In this document: in pieces, positions 48,601 to 57,958 of the stretch
Position numbering within the stretch: the first letter of the stretch is position 1
Layout: each line of letters starts with the position of its first letter
Source: Acanthaster planci
Lineage: Eukaryota > Echinodermata > Asteroidea > Valvatida > Acanthasteridae
NCBI RefSeq assembly: GCF_001949145.1
Contig: NW_019091441.1
Span: 570,057 to 634,056 of the forward strand
Direction: 5' to 3'
DNA: 64,000 nt
Program-made: the position numbers and the translations under genes
The notes under the pieces: generated by a model
Told to the model about the DNA's origin: nothing
Database searches by the model: none
Seen by the model: only the letters and a program-made list of their open reading frames with translations

Positions 48601-49899
48601 GAGTGAAATATGGTCAGAAGTCAACTTTGTGTTTTGGATATACTTATATTTTTTTTTCAAAATCTAAGCTTTTATGTTTGGACTCACAGAATCGATCGAC
48701 GAAAGTGATGATGACACCTTTCCTAGTTCTGGATCGGTTTTATACGTCTTCACAAATAAAAAGTAACCACACGAAAAATCCATTTTCAGCCAAAGCCANG
48801 TTATCCTCCCCGCGCCGCACAGTTGACGAACCCATTACGTCACATACATTTCTGCTGCGTCCGTGTAGTTGAGTTCGCAACGACTTTGCGTGGTAACGCC
48901 GCGCGATCCGAGAGTGGGGGAAAAGCTTGCAGTTTTCGGTAAATTACAAAAACGGAAACTCTAAAAAAGTCATTTTGATTAAGCAGACATTAGATGCAAA
49001 GGTTTATATGACTATTCAATTTAAAGAAAGATTTAAAATCACACATAGCGAGTGACCTGTCGCCCGTGAATTTTAGTGTTTTTTTCGCTCTTGTGAACTG
49101 GGAAATTCCGGAACTAGGAAAACGACTTGCGGTACAATGGGCGGAGTGGGTAACAAAATTAGCTGTCGATCTCCGAATTCAAGTTTCATGTATGACCGCG
49201 GGACCGGGTTTTCATCGGCACGGTGGTTTTCCATGGAGTCTGTCCTTCAGTAAAAAATTTCACAGACATTTTATGCATGAATGTTTGTTCCTAATTTATT
49301 TACTTTTTTACGGGTACCCGGCGCGGAAAAATGGAACCGGGTTTTGAAATCGACGGGCGGGTACCCGGGTACCCGGCACAGGCCTAATTTAAACAGCCCT
49401 TCAAAGTTTCTTGTCCTTTCAACATGCACAATTAGCAATGTAACTTTGAATGATCTTTGTCAAGACTACTCATTAGACTATTTGTCAGTGTACCATTGGC
49501 ATATACCTCGGAAGTGCACATACATGTACATTCTACACGGAAATCCAGGAAGGCTTTAAATATTGAATGTTTCAAATTATTATGAATATACATATGTACA
49601 CAAATAATAAAAAAGAAACAGATCTGACTTGAAATTAATTTTGAACAGTCTTCAACTTGTGGGAAAACATATATACGTCTACCTTTTCACGACATCTGAA
49701 AAAAAATCACACAAGGGCTTCAGGATTGCAATATGGTTCCCGTGCACATAAAGTTCATACAAATGAAATGGATTCCAGTGCTGTTGACAGTGTTGCGACG
49801 ATAAATGCATGCATTACCTGATTGCGTTTGTACTCGTTGACAGACATCTCAAACAGCTGGGCATTCATGATGCCGATACCGCAAAATGTCAGATAGTTT
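24612..49899 (-). CDS. cGMP/cAMP phosphodiesterase, PDE5/PDE11-like, partial (four exons)
   Basis: Family role: GAF-domain phosphodiesterases hydrolyse cyclic GMP and/or cAMP in the cytoplasm; tandem GAF domains bind cyclic nucleotide or mediate dimerisation. Four minus-strand exons with consensus splice sites and matching phases (49899-49818, 45488-45348, 36717-36622, 24682-24612) encode the last helix of GAF-A, the linker and the first half of GAF-B. Key blocks are [42 protein letters not shown] and [14 protein letters not shown], closest by eye to PDE11, with KRNQ also like PDE5. The upstream GAF-A exons (beyond 49.9 kb) and the rest of GAF-B with the HD-type catalytic domain (expected below 24.6 kb) were not found. 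Introns are 4.3, 8.6 and 11.9 kb. The frame is intact in all four exons, so this appears to be a living gene. Confidence 0.88.
24683..36621 (-). other. Large PDE intron (11.9 kb)
   Basis: No coding exon was recognised on either strand. It holds poly-C/poly-G runs (27607, 29393), and two copies of a short dispersed repeat with a CATTGGAC core (32498-32520 plus, 33972-33990 minus). Open frames of 60-115 codons occur but have no recognisable domain or splice context. Confidence 0.5.
36622..36717 (-). CDS. PDE cassette exon (32 codons, phase 0 at both ends)
   Basis: On the minus strand, after GATGTGCAG, the frame reads [20 protein letters not shown] then [11 protein letters not shown] and ends AAG/GTAACG. 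Length 96 bp, phase 0-0, same strand and between two certain PDE exons. It falls inside GAF-B between the LLED block and the FSKAFDLL block, where the vertebrate PDE5/11 proteins I know have only a few residues. It could be an alternatively spliced insert; skipping it would keep the frame. Confidence 0.6.
36718..45347 (-). other. PDE intron (8.6 kb)
   Basis: No exon recognised. Features: the skewed low-complexity tract at 36730-37560, a 7-bp tandem (GGTGCAT, four units) at about 38201-38226, a CA-rich run near 38350, a short ATTTTCA/ATTTCA tandem at 39490-39520, a copy of the CATTGGAC repeat at 40204-40226, and a C/T-rich, ATCACCA-like degenerate tract from about 44040 to 45340. Confidence 0.5.
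36730..37560 (+). repeat. Purine-skewed low-complexity tract (degenerate GACAGG/ACACAGG)
   Basis: The plus strand is strongly A/G-rich with AC and AG words such as ACACAGAGACAAACAAG and GGGACACAGGGACAAAC. The skew removes stop codons, so frames of 160-182 codons appear on the minus strand and 176 on the plus strand. Their composition mirrors the repeat, so they are not taken as genes. On the PDE sense strand this is a pyrimidine-rich stretch just before the acceptor of the 96-bp exon. Confidence 0.7.
45348..45488 (-). CDS. PDE exon: inter-GAF linker and start of GAF-B
   Basis: On the minus strand, CCTATTGCAG is followed by [40 protein letters not shown] and LEDHDKS, ending TCG/GTAAGA. It is 141 bp, 47 codons, phase 0-0. 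FEEQ-x-LE, the amphipathic KIM helix and LLKCERC-x-V-x-LLED are signature blocks at the start of GAF-B in PDE11, making this the most diagnostic exon of the gene. Confidence 0.92.
46965..49386. mobile_element. Non-autonomous hAT-type DNA transposon
   Basis: It is bordered by perfect 8-bp direct repeats ATTTAAAC (46957-46964 and 49387-49394), the target duplication length of hAT elements. Ends are imperfect inverted repeats: TAGGGGTGTGC at the left and TAGGCCTGTGC (reverse complement) at the right, 9 of 11 identical. Inside both ends lies the palindrome CGGGTACCCG: twice at the left (46997, 47021) and three times at the right (49311, 49358, 49366), candidate subterminal binding sites. Length 2422 bp. 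No hAT transposase frame is seen; a 134-codon frame at 47054-47458 has a Cys cluster ([15 protein letters not shown]) of uncertain meaning. An ambiguous base (n) is at 48799. Complete-looking ends and an exact duplication suggest a fairly recent insertion. Confidence 0.88.
47996..48496. repeat. Dispersed repeat, copy 2 (partner at 8334-8806), inside the hAT element
   Basis: Same-order similarity to 8334-8806 over the whole stretch, with a run of about two dozen T residues near 48068-48089 and an extra block (CCGCACAATTTGTGCGTGAT onward) absent from copy 1. A TATAAAAAGA lies at 48204. Whether this is internal hAT sequence or a nested element cannot be settled from two copies. Confidence 0.8.
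49818..49899 (-). CDS. PDE exon: end of GAF-A
   Basis: On the minus strand, AGGTCTTCAG is followed by one base completing a codon, then [20 protein letters not shown] and NEYKRNQ, ending CAG/GTAATG in phase 0. It is 82 bp. The F-C-G-I-x-I-x-NAQLF block is the conserved carboxy-terminal helix of GAF-A in PDE5, PDE6 and PDE11. The joint to the next exon (KRNQ-MLLQLA) is in phase. Confidence 0.92.
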
Positions 49900-52800
49900 C
49901 TGAAGACCTAGACAGCCAGACAGGGGGGAAAACAAACAAAAGAGAAAAAGAAAACATCCAAGTTACATATTGTTTCCACAAGCGTGAAACTGAGACAGCA
50001 TTCGGGACAGCCACTTTTATGGTACTGTACTCCTTGCAGGTGTTGTAGATGATCAACAGAGTCAGCAAGCTGGTTAATATGTTCAAATGGGTGGAGAGGC
50101 AAAAATGCTTGGTTCATAATTTGTAACACGGTAGAAAGTGCTACCCTTAGTTATATCATATCATGAAATGCTTTATCTTTCTAAATCTCTGTAACGTTTG
50201 GTGATCCAATGCAGAAAGTGTTCACCCTCCCTGGAAACGCTGATGGGTGTACATGCATCCTCGAGATATTAAAGAAAAAAGCCAAGACAACATCACAACA
50301 GTCAGCTCAGTATTTAGCAGACCTTGAATTTTCTTGTGATTTACCAACTTGAATTTAGTGCACAACAACGTTAAGTGGCAGTGATTGGAAACTGTGGCAT
50401 CACAAGACAAACATATAAAAAACTGCAAGACATTTTATAAAATGCATTACAATTCGGCATCCACTAGAGAATTCAAAGAACTTTTAGCAACAGAGGTTCA
50501 GGTAATGCCTACTGGGTACGGGAATACATGGATGATATCATTCCAGGGTCAATATTTACCTCTGAACAGAACAGTTAGTTCATTATCTATACCTATACGC
50601 CCACTGAGGACTTCTATCAAAATGAGAATACACTGGAAACTTTTGTGTAAGCTAGTCTTGGGATAGATGTGCACCAAATATAGGTAGGTACTGGAGAAAT
50701 GGAGTGAGACACAGCAGACATGTATTTAATTACTTTAATGCAACTCTGCATCTAGCGACATAATTCCAACCAAGGGCAATCAAGTGTGAGGCAAACAGAC
50801 TGGCCAATCCTCTCTCCTTTCTGCAATACACCTTGACATTCAAGATAGCGCTAGAAACCAAATTACATGTTCATGTAGCTACCTACTCCTAGATTTGATG
50901 GTCGACCTAATTGGAGAGAATCAAATCTGTGCGTGTTGTTGCAGCGATTTGCTGGCATCTATATTTGCCTTTGGTTTGTCATGCAATTACTAGAAGACAA
51001 TCAGGCACACCCAAGTCTTCATACAGAGCGGCTGGCAGTATAGCAATTGCTTCAGCCACAGCCTCTTGTCCTTTATTTTAAACAGTTTTCCCGCACCTCA
51101 TTTAGTGCTTTAAACTGACACGTTCAGGGAGGTGAGAAGGGCTGAAAAATCTTACAGAAACAATCATTTCATGGAGACCATTTTGTTTATTTATTCACCA
51201 GACAGCTACTTACCTGTTCATAGCCTTGCTGTCATCTTTTTCCTAAGGATTGCATCTGAATTTCTGAAGTCAGCTTTGAGTGGCTGGTACATGAGTTCAT
51301 ATGCTTTCACATGCATACCCTGTACATCACATATTCATTATTGTTGAAGTGTTGAGCTATTGGTACCTAAGTACCCGGTATTGCTCGGCAGGTGAACATT
51401 TAACATAAAATGCTTTGAAACGGTGCAAGCTGTAAAAGGAATGATTCACGTACTGGCACTGTGTGGATGTTTAAACCTGCCAGTGGTAATAATAGTTTTG
51501 CTAAATGGTCATCAATGAACACAGACTCTCATCCTTGATTGTCTGCATTCCTTGTTTGAACTGATAGGAATTCCATCTGTCTTCTGCAAAGTCAGTTGTG
51601 AAACTAACATAAACACATACATGACCGAACACTATCATACTCATGTTCGCACTCAACAATCAATAGATTTTCATCAAGAACATCAACAAGTACATGTATT
51701 TTCAGGTCACCAGCTAAATGGGGTTTAATTTATTTATAAGACTGACCTTCAGTTTTAGAGGAAATATGCCCATCGGTTAAGAATATTTAAGTATACAAAT
51801 CAGGAAACTACATGTAAGTGAGACTATCCCCTCACACATACACAGATCTCAACAACATTTTAATCGGGTATACATTACTGCAAGGGTAAATCCATTCCAA
51901 CTAATATTTTGGGGGCTAATTAAAAAACGAATTTCAACTTTTAAAAAGTCGGCAATGCAGTATGTTTAAAGTGAAGACAAACAACATAATGAGGGGAAAA
52001 CTGTTTAAAATTTAGGCTTAATGGTTTTGGAAGAGGCACTTTTCACATTTTCCTGTCCAGAAAACATTCAATCTGAAAGCTTTGTGCATATCGGTATGTT
52101 TGTGGAGGGTGCAAATGTTTGTATTTCATATTTGAGAAGCTCCAGAGAACCATCCAAAGGCCCTTTTACACGTGTTGAAAACAGTTCTCATGCACTGAAA
52201 TTGCATGAGCATCAACATCACAGCAACATCATGTTGTGAGAAAGCGCATCCCTGTCACTAAATTGTACAGGTCCCTGTATGTTTGTCGTGTGGATCGAGA
52301 CTGCACTCCTCCAAAATTTCACATCACAATTGCAAACTCCGCGTGATTATCACTGGGGTTGGTCATGTGAACATAAAGCATGCGATTTCCGTACAACTGT
52401 GTGTTGTACTCCGTAACGGATGCGCACTTTGGCTGTTGCCATTGGGTTCACGAAAATATACTGCCCGTCAGTGACAACCTTGTTGCCATCTGGTTCAGTG
52501 CATTTATTAGCATTGTGTTTTCATATTCCAGGGGTGGGAACCAGACCTATGAAGTCCAGACCTTCCTTTCTCATACCAAAAAATATCCTCTGGTCCCACA
52601 AATGCACACAAAGTTTAGACTTTCCCTTTTCCATTAATCTGAAAAAAACTTTCTCTGTAGCATTTCCAGGGATTGAACTCAACACCTCACTTTAATGAAA
52701 CTGAAGCTTACAGTATCTTGTAGACCACTGAGTCTACTCAAGTTACAATGGGAATCCCCTATGTTATCCGCTCCGAGCAGGAAAATAAGAGGCCGTATTT

Positions 52801-55800
52801 TTAACTGATATTGACCCTTTGGTACAAACTCACCGCATAGGTGCGCAAGTTTATACGCGTTTGACGTAGAGCACACTGAGTACATGCAACATATTTATTC
52901 TGGAATGTCTGGTCTTTGCTTGCACACCAAATGCGTGCAAGAACCCACTCGGTAAACTTTGTACTAGTCTTCCTTTTGGCGGATAAAGGGCAACAAGGCG
53001 ATCCCTCTACCTAACTGGCAGTGATAAACTGCTGGTAATGTTGCCGTAGGTCTCTCTTGAATGATGTCATTTCCTACAGACCATGTATCAGCATGTTTGA
53101 CTTCAAAGTTTCGTGACATGCATCAGCCACGGTGTACGGATCAACATGCCCATGAGTTAAGAACATTTGCACATGGCAAACACACGCACCTGTTGGCGTT
53201 GTATAAGCAGTTGTAATTTTCCTACAAAGATGGCATCCAATGAGAGAGATCTATTCATGAAACTGATGAAAGAAAACAGCCAGCTAAGACTGCCATAAAA
53301 CTAAATGTAAAATCTGGAAGACTGAGGTGCATACGCTGCACATGCCTCCATGGTACATGCAATTAGGGCAGCTTTCAACAAGCAAATAATGTTCCATTGT
53401 TGCCAAATTTGTGCATCAATATACATAACCTGCATAAAAGAGTATGCGCATGTATGGCGGGAAAATTATAATTCTACATGTACCATTCAAAGAATATCTC
53501 AGCACCACCAATACTAATGTAAATGCAGCAAAAACGAGAGATGTTTGATATCATGCTACCGTAAAGTGTACTGTGTAGAAGCTACATGTAGTAGTGAGGA
53601 AATCGCACATAACCCTTGCGACAGACACTCGGCACCATGCAACCATCACAGATATGTCTCCAATGCTCACGTGCAAGGAAGTACAGTAACTGGACCATAG
53701 GCCCACAGCTAGGTACATGTATGTAGGTAACATCTTTCCTACAGCAGTATGACATGATAAATTGTCCTGCTGTGGCAAGTGCACAAGCTAGGTGGTTGTT
53801 ATTTCTTTAAGGATTTGACCCTGATATGCAGGTCAAGCCCATGACTTGTGTAACAGTTGAGGGATTTATTCAGATGTACATGTACATGTATACATGTAGA
53901 CTTTTTACCAGAGCAAGTACAACTATCAATCACAGAGGTTAGGCCTACAGAAGCCATTTACACTGTCAGCGTATGTTGCAACATGCTTCAATATAAATAT
54001 TATCACAAAGATTGCAAATTATTAAGTTGTGATAGTAAACTGTTAAACAGTGAACATTAAACAGAGAACATTGTTCTCCTGAGCTCTAGCTGTCTTATGA
54101 ACAGTTTCTGCATAGACCCTGTACAGCATGCATTACCATAGCTGGAAAGCATTTCAAAATATTAACCCTGCCAGTTAGTTTTAGATATTAATCAGAAGAT
54201 AATATCATAAAAGCAATATGCCAGCCTATCCTCAACTGATGCACTTTTGTAGCCATAAACCTATATGTACATGTTTGCAATCCGCCTCTCAGAAAGCAAT
54301 TTGCTTCTGCTCTTCAATAAGCTGCAGACTGCCGAGTTCAACACTGAAGTTTTGAATAAAATGAGTATACCGATATGTTCGTGAATTTGTATGTCCAAGC
54401 ATACACAGCTAGACTGTTTTTATTGCAAGGATGCATGTTTACACAGTCCTTGTAATTTGGAAATTGCAGGCGTGCAAAAAAAAACAACTCCTGGACATTT
54501 CCAGGTGTGCAAATTTTCTAGGAGTGTGACTCTGAAGAAGGAATCAAAGCCTTGGGCCAATCAAGACAGAGTAAAATACGAAGATAAAATTGGGTCAAAA
54601 TTACATATAAACAATCAACAAAACCAACAAAAAATAGTGCAGCAGTTTCAGATTACACCCGCTTACTTCAAGCAAACTCGAAGAGATTCCCGTATGTCCA
54701 ATACATGTAAAAAAAATTCAAAGTTTTATGACGGTAATAAAATCATGCCCTTTCCATTAATAGCAGCCTCGAGGAGGACCATGCAGAGCTCCTCTGACTA
54801 ATAAACCACAAAATCACTCCAATATTCTCCATTAAATTCTTCCAATAAATCTCCCGATTTTCCTGAGGTTTCTTTTGACCAAATCTCTTTCCTGTGAGTT
54901 ATTTCCATTCATAACACTAAAAATTTAGGTGTCTGCACACAAAGATCTGCTGCGAACCAGGATGGCATGATCTCTCTATGGCTTTCAGGCAATACATGTA
55001 CGTGATGCATCATGATTGACTGGACTGGTCCTTGTCTCAACTTCAAAGGAATTCGTTGGTTCACTACGCGTAGGGTGCGGGAGCCTGCTTCATGAAAGCT
55101 TGTCGACTTCTGAAGATTATTTTGAGCAGATGCGAGTAAAAGTCCAGATTTTTTTAAAGAAAAATGCCAATGTTGTGATTGGAACAACTTACAGGACAGA
55201 CATCTCCACAAAATACTTGGGATAATCAGGAAATTCATTGGAATCATTTGACTAGGAAGTGGTGTGATCTTGTGGCACTGAATGTGACATGTACAAGCTT
55301 GTGAAGCCATGTACAGTCTGGTGTATGTAGTATTATTCATGAAGCAATGCATGCTGCTGCAGCGCTGTGCGACGTGGGTGTGCTGAACGATTGTACATTG
55401 ACAGAGCTGTCACACAAAACTGTTTTGCCGGGAGAATAAAAATGATTTTGTCATCACTAACTGTTAGGTAGGCGTAATGTTTGATTCTTTCCATTTCATT
55501 TTTCGCAAAAATTGCAAAGCATAATTATAAAGTAAACTCCTGCCGAGGTGTGCGGTATGGATGGTTTCAGGCGTGCAATTATTTGCACTTCTCGGGAAGC
55601 TTTTAGGCGTGTGATGGTGTGGGAGTGCAATCGCATGCCTTAAAACAAAAGGACTATTTACACCAAAGCCACATAGCGACATCTAGGATGTAAGTAGCCT
55701 TTTATTCACACAATTTATGATGCCATCAGGCCCTCTGGTTACACTTGTTGCCAACTTGCCATCCATTATTCATAGTATATAAACATGCATAGGGGCACCC

Positions 55801-57696
55801 CTACAAGACCTGGGAAGGAGATCAGCCTGGGGCTGCATGCAGAGATATCCAATGTGTACAACAAAATTGAAAAACTACATGTTCAATCAACTCCAGTCTA
55901 AGAACTAGATCCATGACTCTACTCTTTTAGGGGGATGGGGTGGGGGAACTTTCCACAGTCACTGATTCTAGTTCCCTTCAGGCAGTGAATGGCACTTACA
56001 GAAGATGGGTTAACTCCCGCCCAAATTCAATGATCAAGAATTTCTGGGTAGAATTCAAGTCTATGTGTACAGTGTCAATGTGTATGCTGCTTTTTTTAAG
56101 CACAGTGCACTGCGTCAAAAAAGTTTTGTCTGTGAAATTTTATGTAAAATAGATAAATGACACATGGAAATTGACTTCAAGTTAAAAATTCAATTATGTT
56201 TGACCCAAGCTTTATATTGCATGCCACTGAAAATATCAGCACATGTACACATACTTAGTTACAGTATGCTCACTTGTTTTCATGTATATCTTTCACTTGT
56301 GCAGGTACAGTACATTGTACATACATGTACATGTACATGCATTAGACTAATCCATGAACTTGTTTGAAGTGTGCAAGCAACATATATTGCCTTGTTTGGA
56401 TATGGTGCACTTATCAAAATATTAAGGCAAAGTTGTTTGGAATGGATTTTCCTATCCTTGAGGTAATTCCAGATTAATAAAGTTGATGGTTTGCTGTAAC
56501 ACACAAGGTTGCAATCCCAAGCCTGACACCATCATCTGGCCAGCACAGACCTCCATAGTGAAAGTGCTGTGCACTTGGGCTGCAGGGGGATGAGCAGTTT
56601 ACTTATCACTGCACAGATAGCATCAAAGAGAACACCGCAATAATGCCCATCATCATGCACCTGACATGCTGCATGATCATCGTATCCCTTCTGATTAAAT
56701 CAAGATGCACAACATTAACTTCCAGACTGGTTTATGTAGCCACTCACTGCAATCAAGTCCCAAGTGCTCCCTGGGGAAATCAACAGAAAAGACATCCTTA
56801 CGTGTGAGTACTTGATGAACCTCAACCCTTATTAGTAACATGTATTATCATACCATCTTGAAATATTATTGGCTCTGTATCATATCTCAAAGGCCGAGTT
56901 CAAATGACAGGTAGTGTGTTAATTCTAATGCAGGTTGAGCATAGCTTATTAGATGCAAGTACCATATGCTCCACAAATAACAGCAGGATGTGTTCATAAC
57001 ACAATCAAATTCCAATACAAATAGACCATGTCTATCAAAAAAGCTAATCTCCAGTATAACTTCTGCAAAAGCTGTTTGGAGGGCAATGGACTTCAGATTT
57101 TGAGGCTTACCATACATGTACAGTGTACATTCCTCCAGACCTCCACTGGAATAGCAAAATCTTAAGCAAACCAAACTAATAATGTACAAACATGCCAGAT
57201 TTCTGTGAGACATGTAATATGCATGAACTTCATATCTTTTAAGGCTAAAAAGTGACATTTAAAGGTGACATGTTCTTGCCAATTTTGCCCAACATTATGA
57301 ACAGCAGTCCGTCACTTATGATTTTTTGCTTTATTTCAAAAGGAGCTTGAAATGATGATTTTGAATGATCAAGTCAGCACATCTGCAAGAATTTTAGAGT
57401 TTTCCAAATGTTGAAGGCAATCCTATATTCAGCCTCGACCAAAAGTGTATCAGTATGTGGGTCACATGGTAGATGTCATTTTAAAAGTGGACGACCAAAA
57501 CTGCCAAAAAAATTGCTCAGTGCTCTTTGGATTGGCCAAGTGTGTGGAGCACTTATTAATTTCTAAATATGTTTTCATGTTTTTCCCAACTTTGATACAC
57601 TGTCTACTGTTCAAGTGGAAATCTCTGGCCCTTTTTCATAGTCCCAACCATCTCTTTTTTCCACTCTCCCTATGTGAAGAAAACACAAGGACATAT
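49900..57696. other. No recognisable gene (probably upstream PDE intron)
   Basis: No exon that I can name on either strand, although the upstream GAF-A exons of the PDE gene should lie in this direction. Palindromic TACATGTA runs occur, for example at 53877-53897 and 56318-56340. Frames at 54391-54801 (136 codons, plus) and 54909-55352 (147 codons, minus) have no recognisable domain. A weak tRNA-like segment at 52661-52740 is listed separately. Confidence 0.4.
52661..52740 (-). repeat. Weak tRNA-like segment (possible SINE or tRNA pseudogene)
   Basis: On the minus strand, ACTCAGTGGTCTACAAG resembles a degenerate A box and GAGTTCAATCCCTGG resembles a B box, about 50 bases apart. There is no convincing cloverleaf, so at most this is a decayed tRNA-derived sequence. 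Confidence 0.2.
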
Positions 57697-57954
57697 GGGT
57701 CATTCCATGAAGTTTTGGCACAGTTTGTGACGGCGTTCCTTGTTACATCGGTAACTTTTAGTGCCCTTTATTTTCACATTTCAACAGAATAAGTCATATT
57801 ATTCAGCAAAAATGAAGCACACCACTACAAGAACCTAGCAAGATTTAGAACAATGTCAATTTAGAATCCACATGCAGGGAAAAAAAATGTTTATTTTCAT
57901 TGATGTAGCAAGGGACGCCGTCACAAACTGTGCCCGAACTTCGTGGAATGACCC
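57697..57954. mobile_element. Miniature inverted-repeat element with GGGTCATTCCA ends
   Basis: The ends are inverted copies over about 55 bases: GGGTCATTCCATGAAGTTTT at the left and, reverse-complemented, GGGTCATTCCACGAAGTTCG at the right, both continuing GGCACAGTTTGTGACGGCGT. Flanks are ATAT on each side (57693-57696 and 57955-57958), a 4-bp duplication. Length 258 bp, non-coding. The ends and duplication length link it to the 23027-23265 element, though the inner arms differ. Confidence 0.88.
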
Positions 57955-57958
57955 ATAT

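Larger units (their letters stand above)
45489..49817 (-). other. PDE intron (4.3 kb) hosting a hAT insertion
   Basis: The intron lies between the GAF-A terminal exon and the GAF-B starting exon. Over half of it is the hAT element at 46965-49386. A poly-G run is at 46443-46450. No other coding sequence is recognised. Confidence 0.7.

Noticed and set aside
48429-48872. 147-codon frame overlapping the dispersed repeat and the ambiguous base at 48799
   Set aside because: It crosses the boundary of a non-coding repeat (copy 1 at 8 kb has no such frame) and contains an n. No domain is recognised.
52283-52500. Minus-strand frame containing EPDGNKVVTDGQYIFVNPMA
   Set aside because: It reads like protein over about 45 codons but matches no family I know and is not flanked by clear splice sites.
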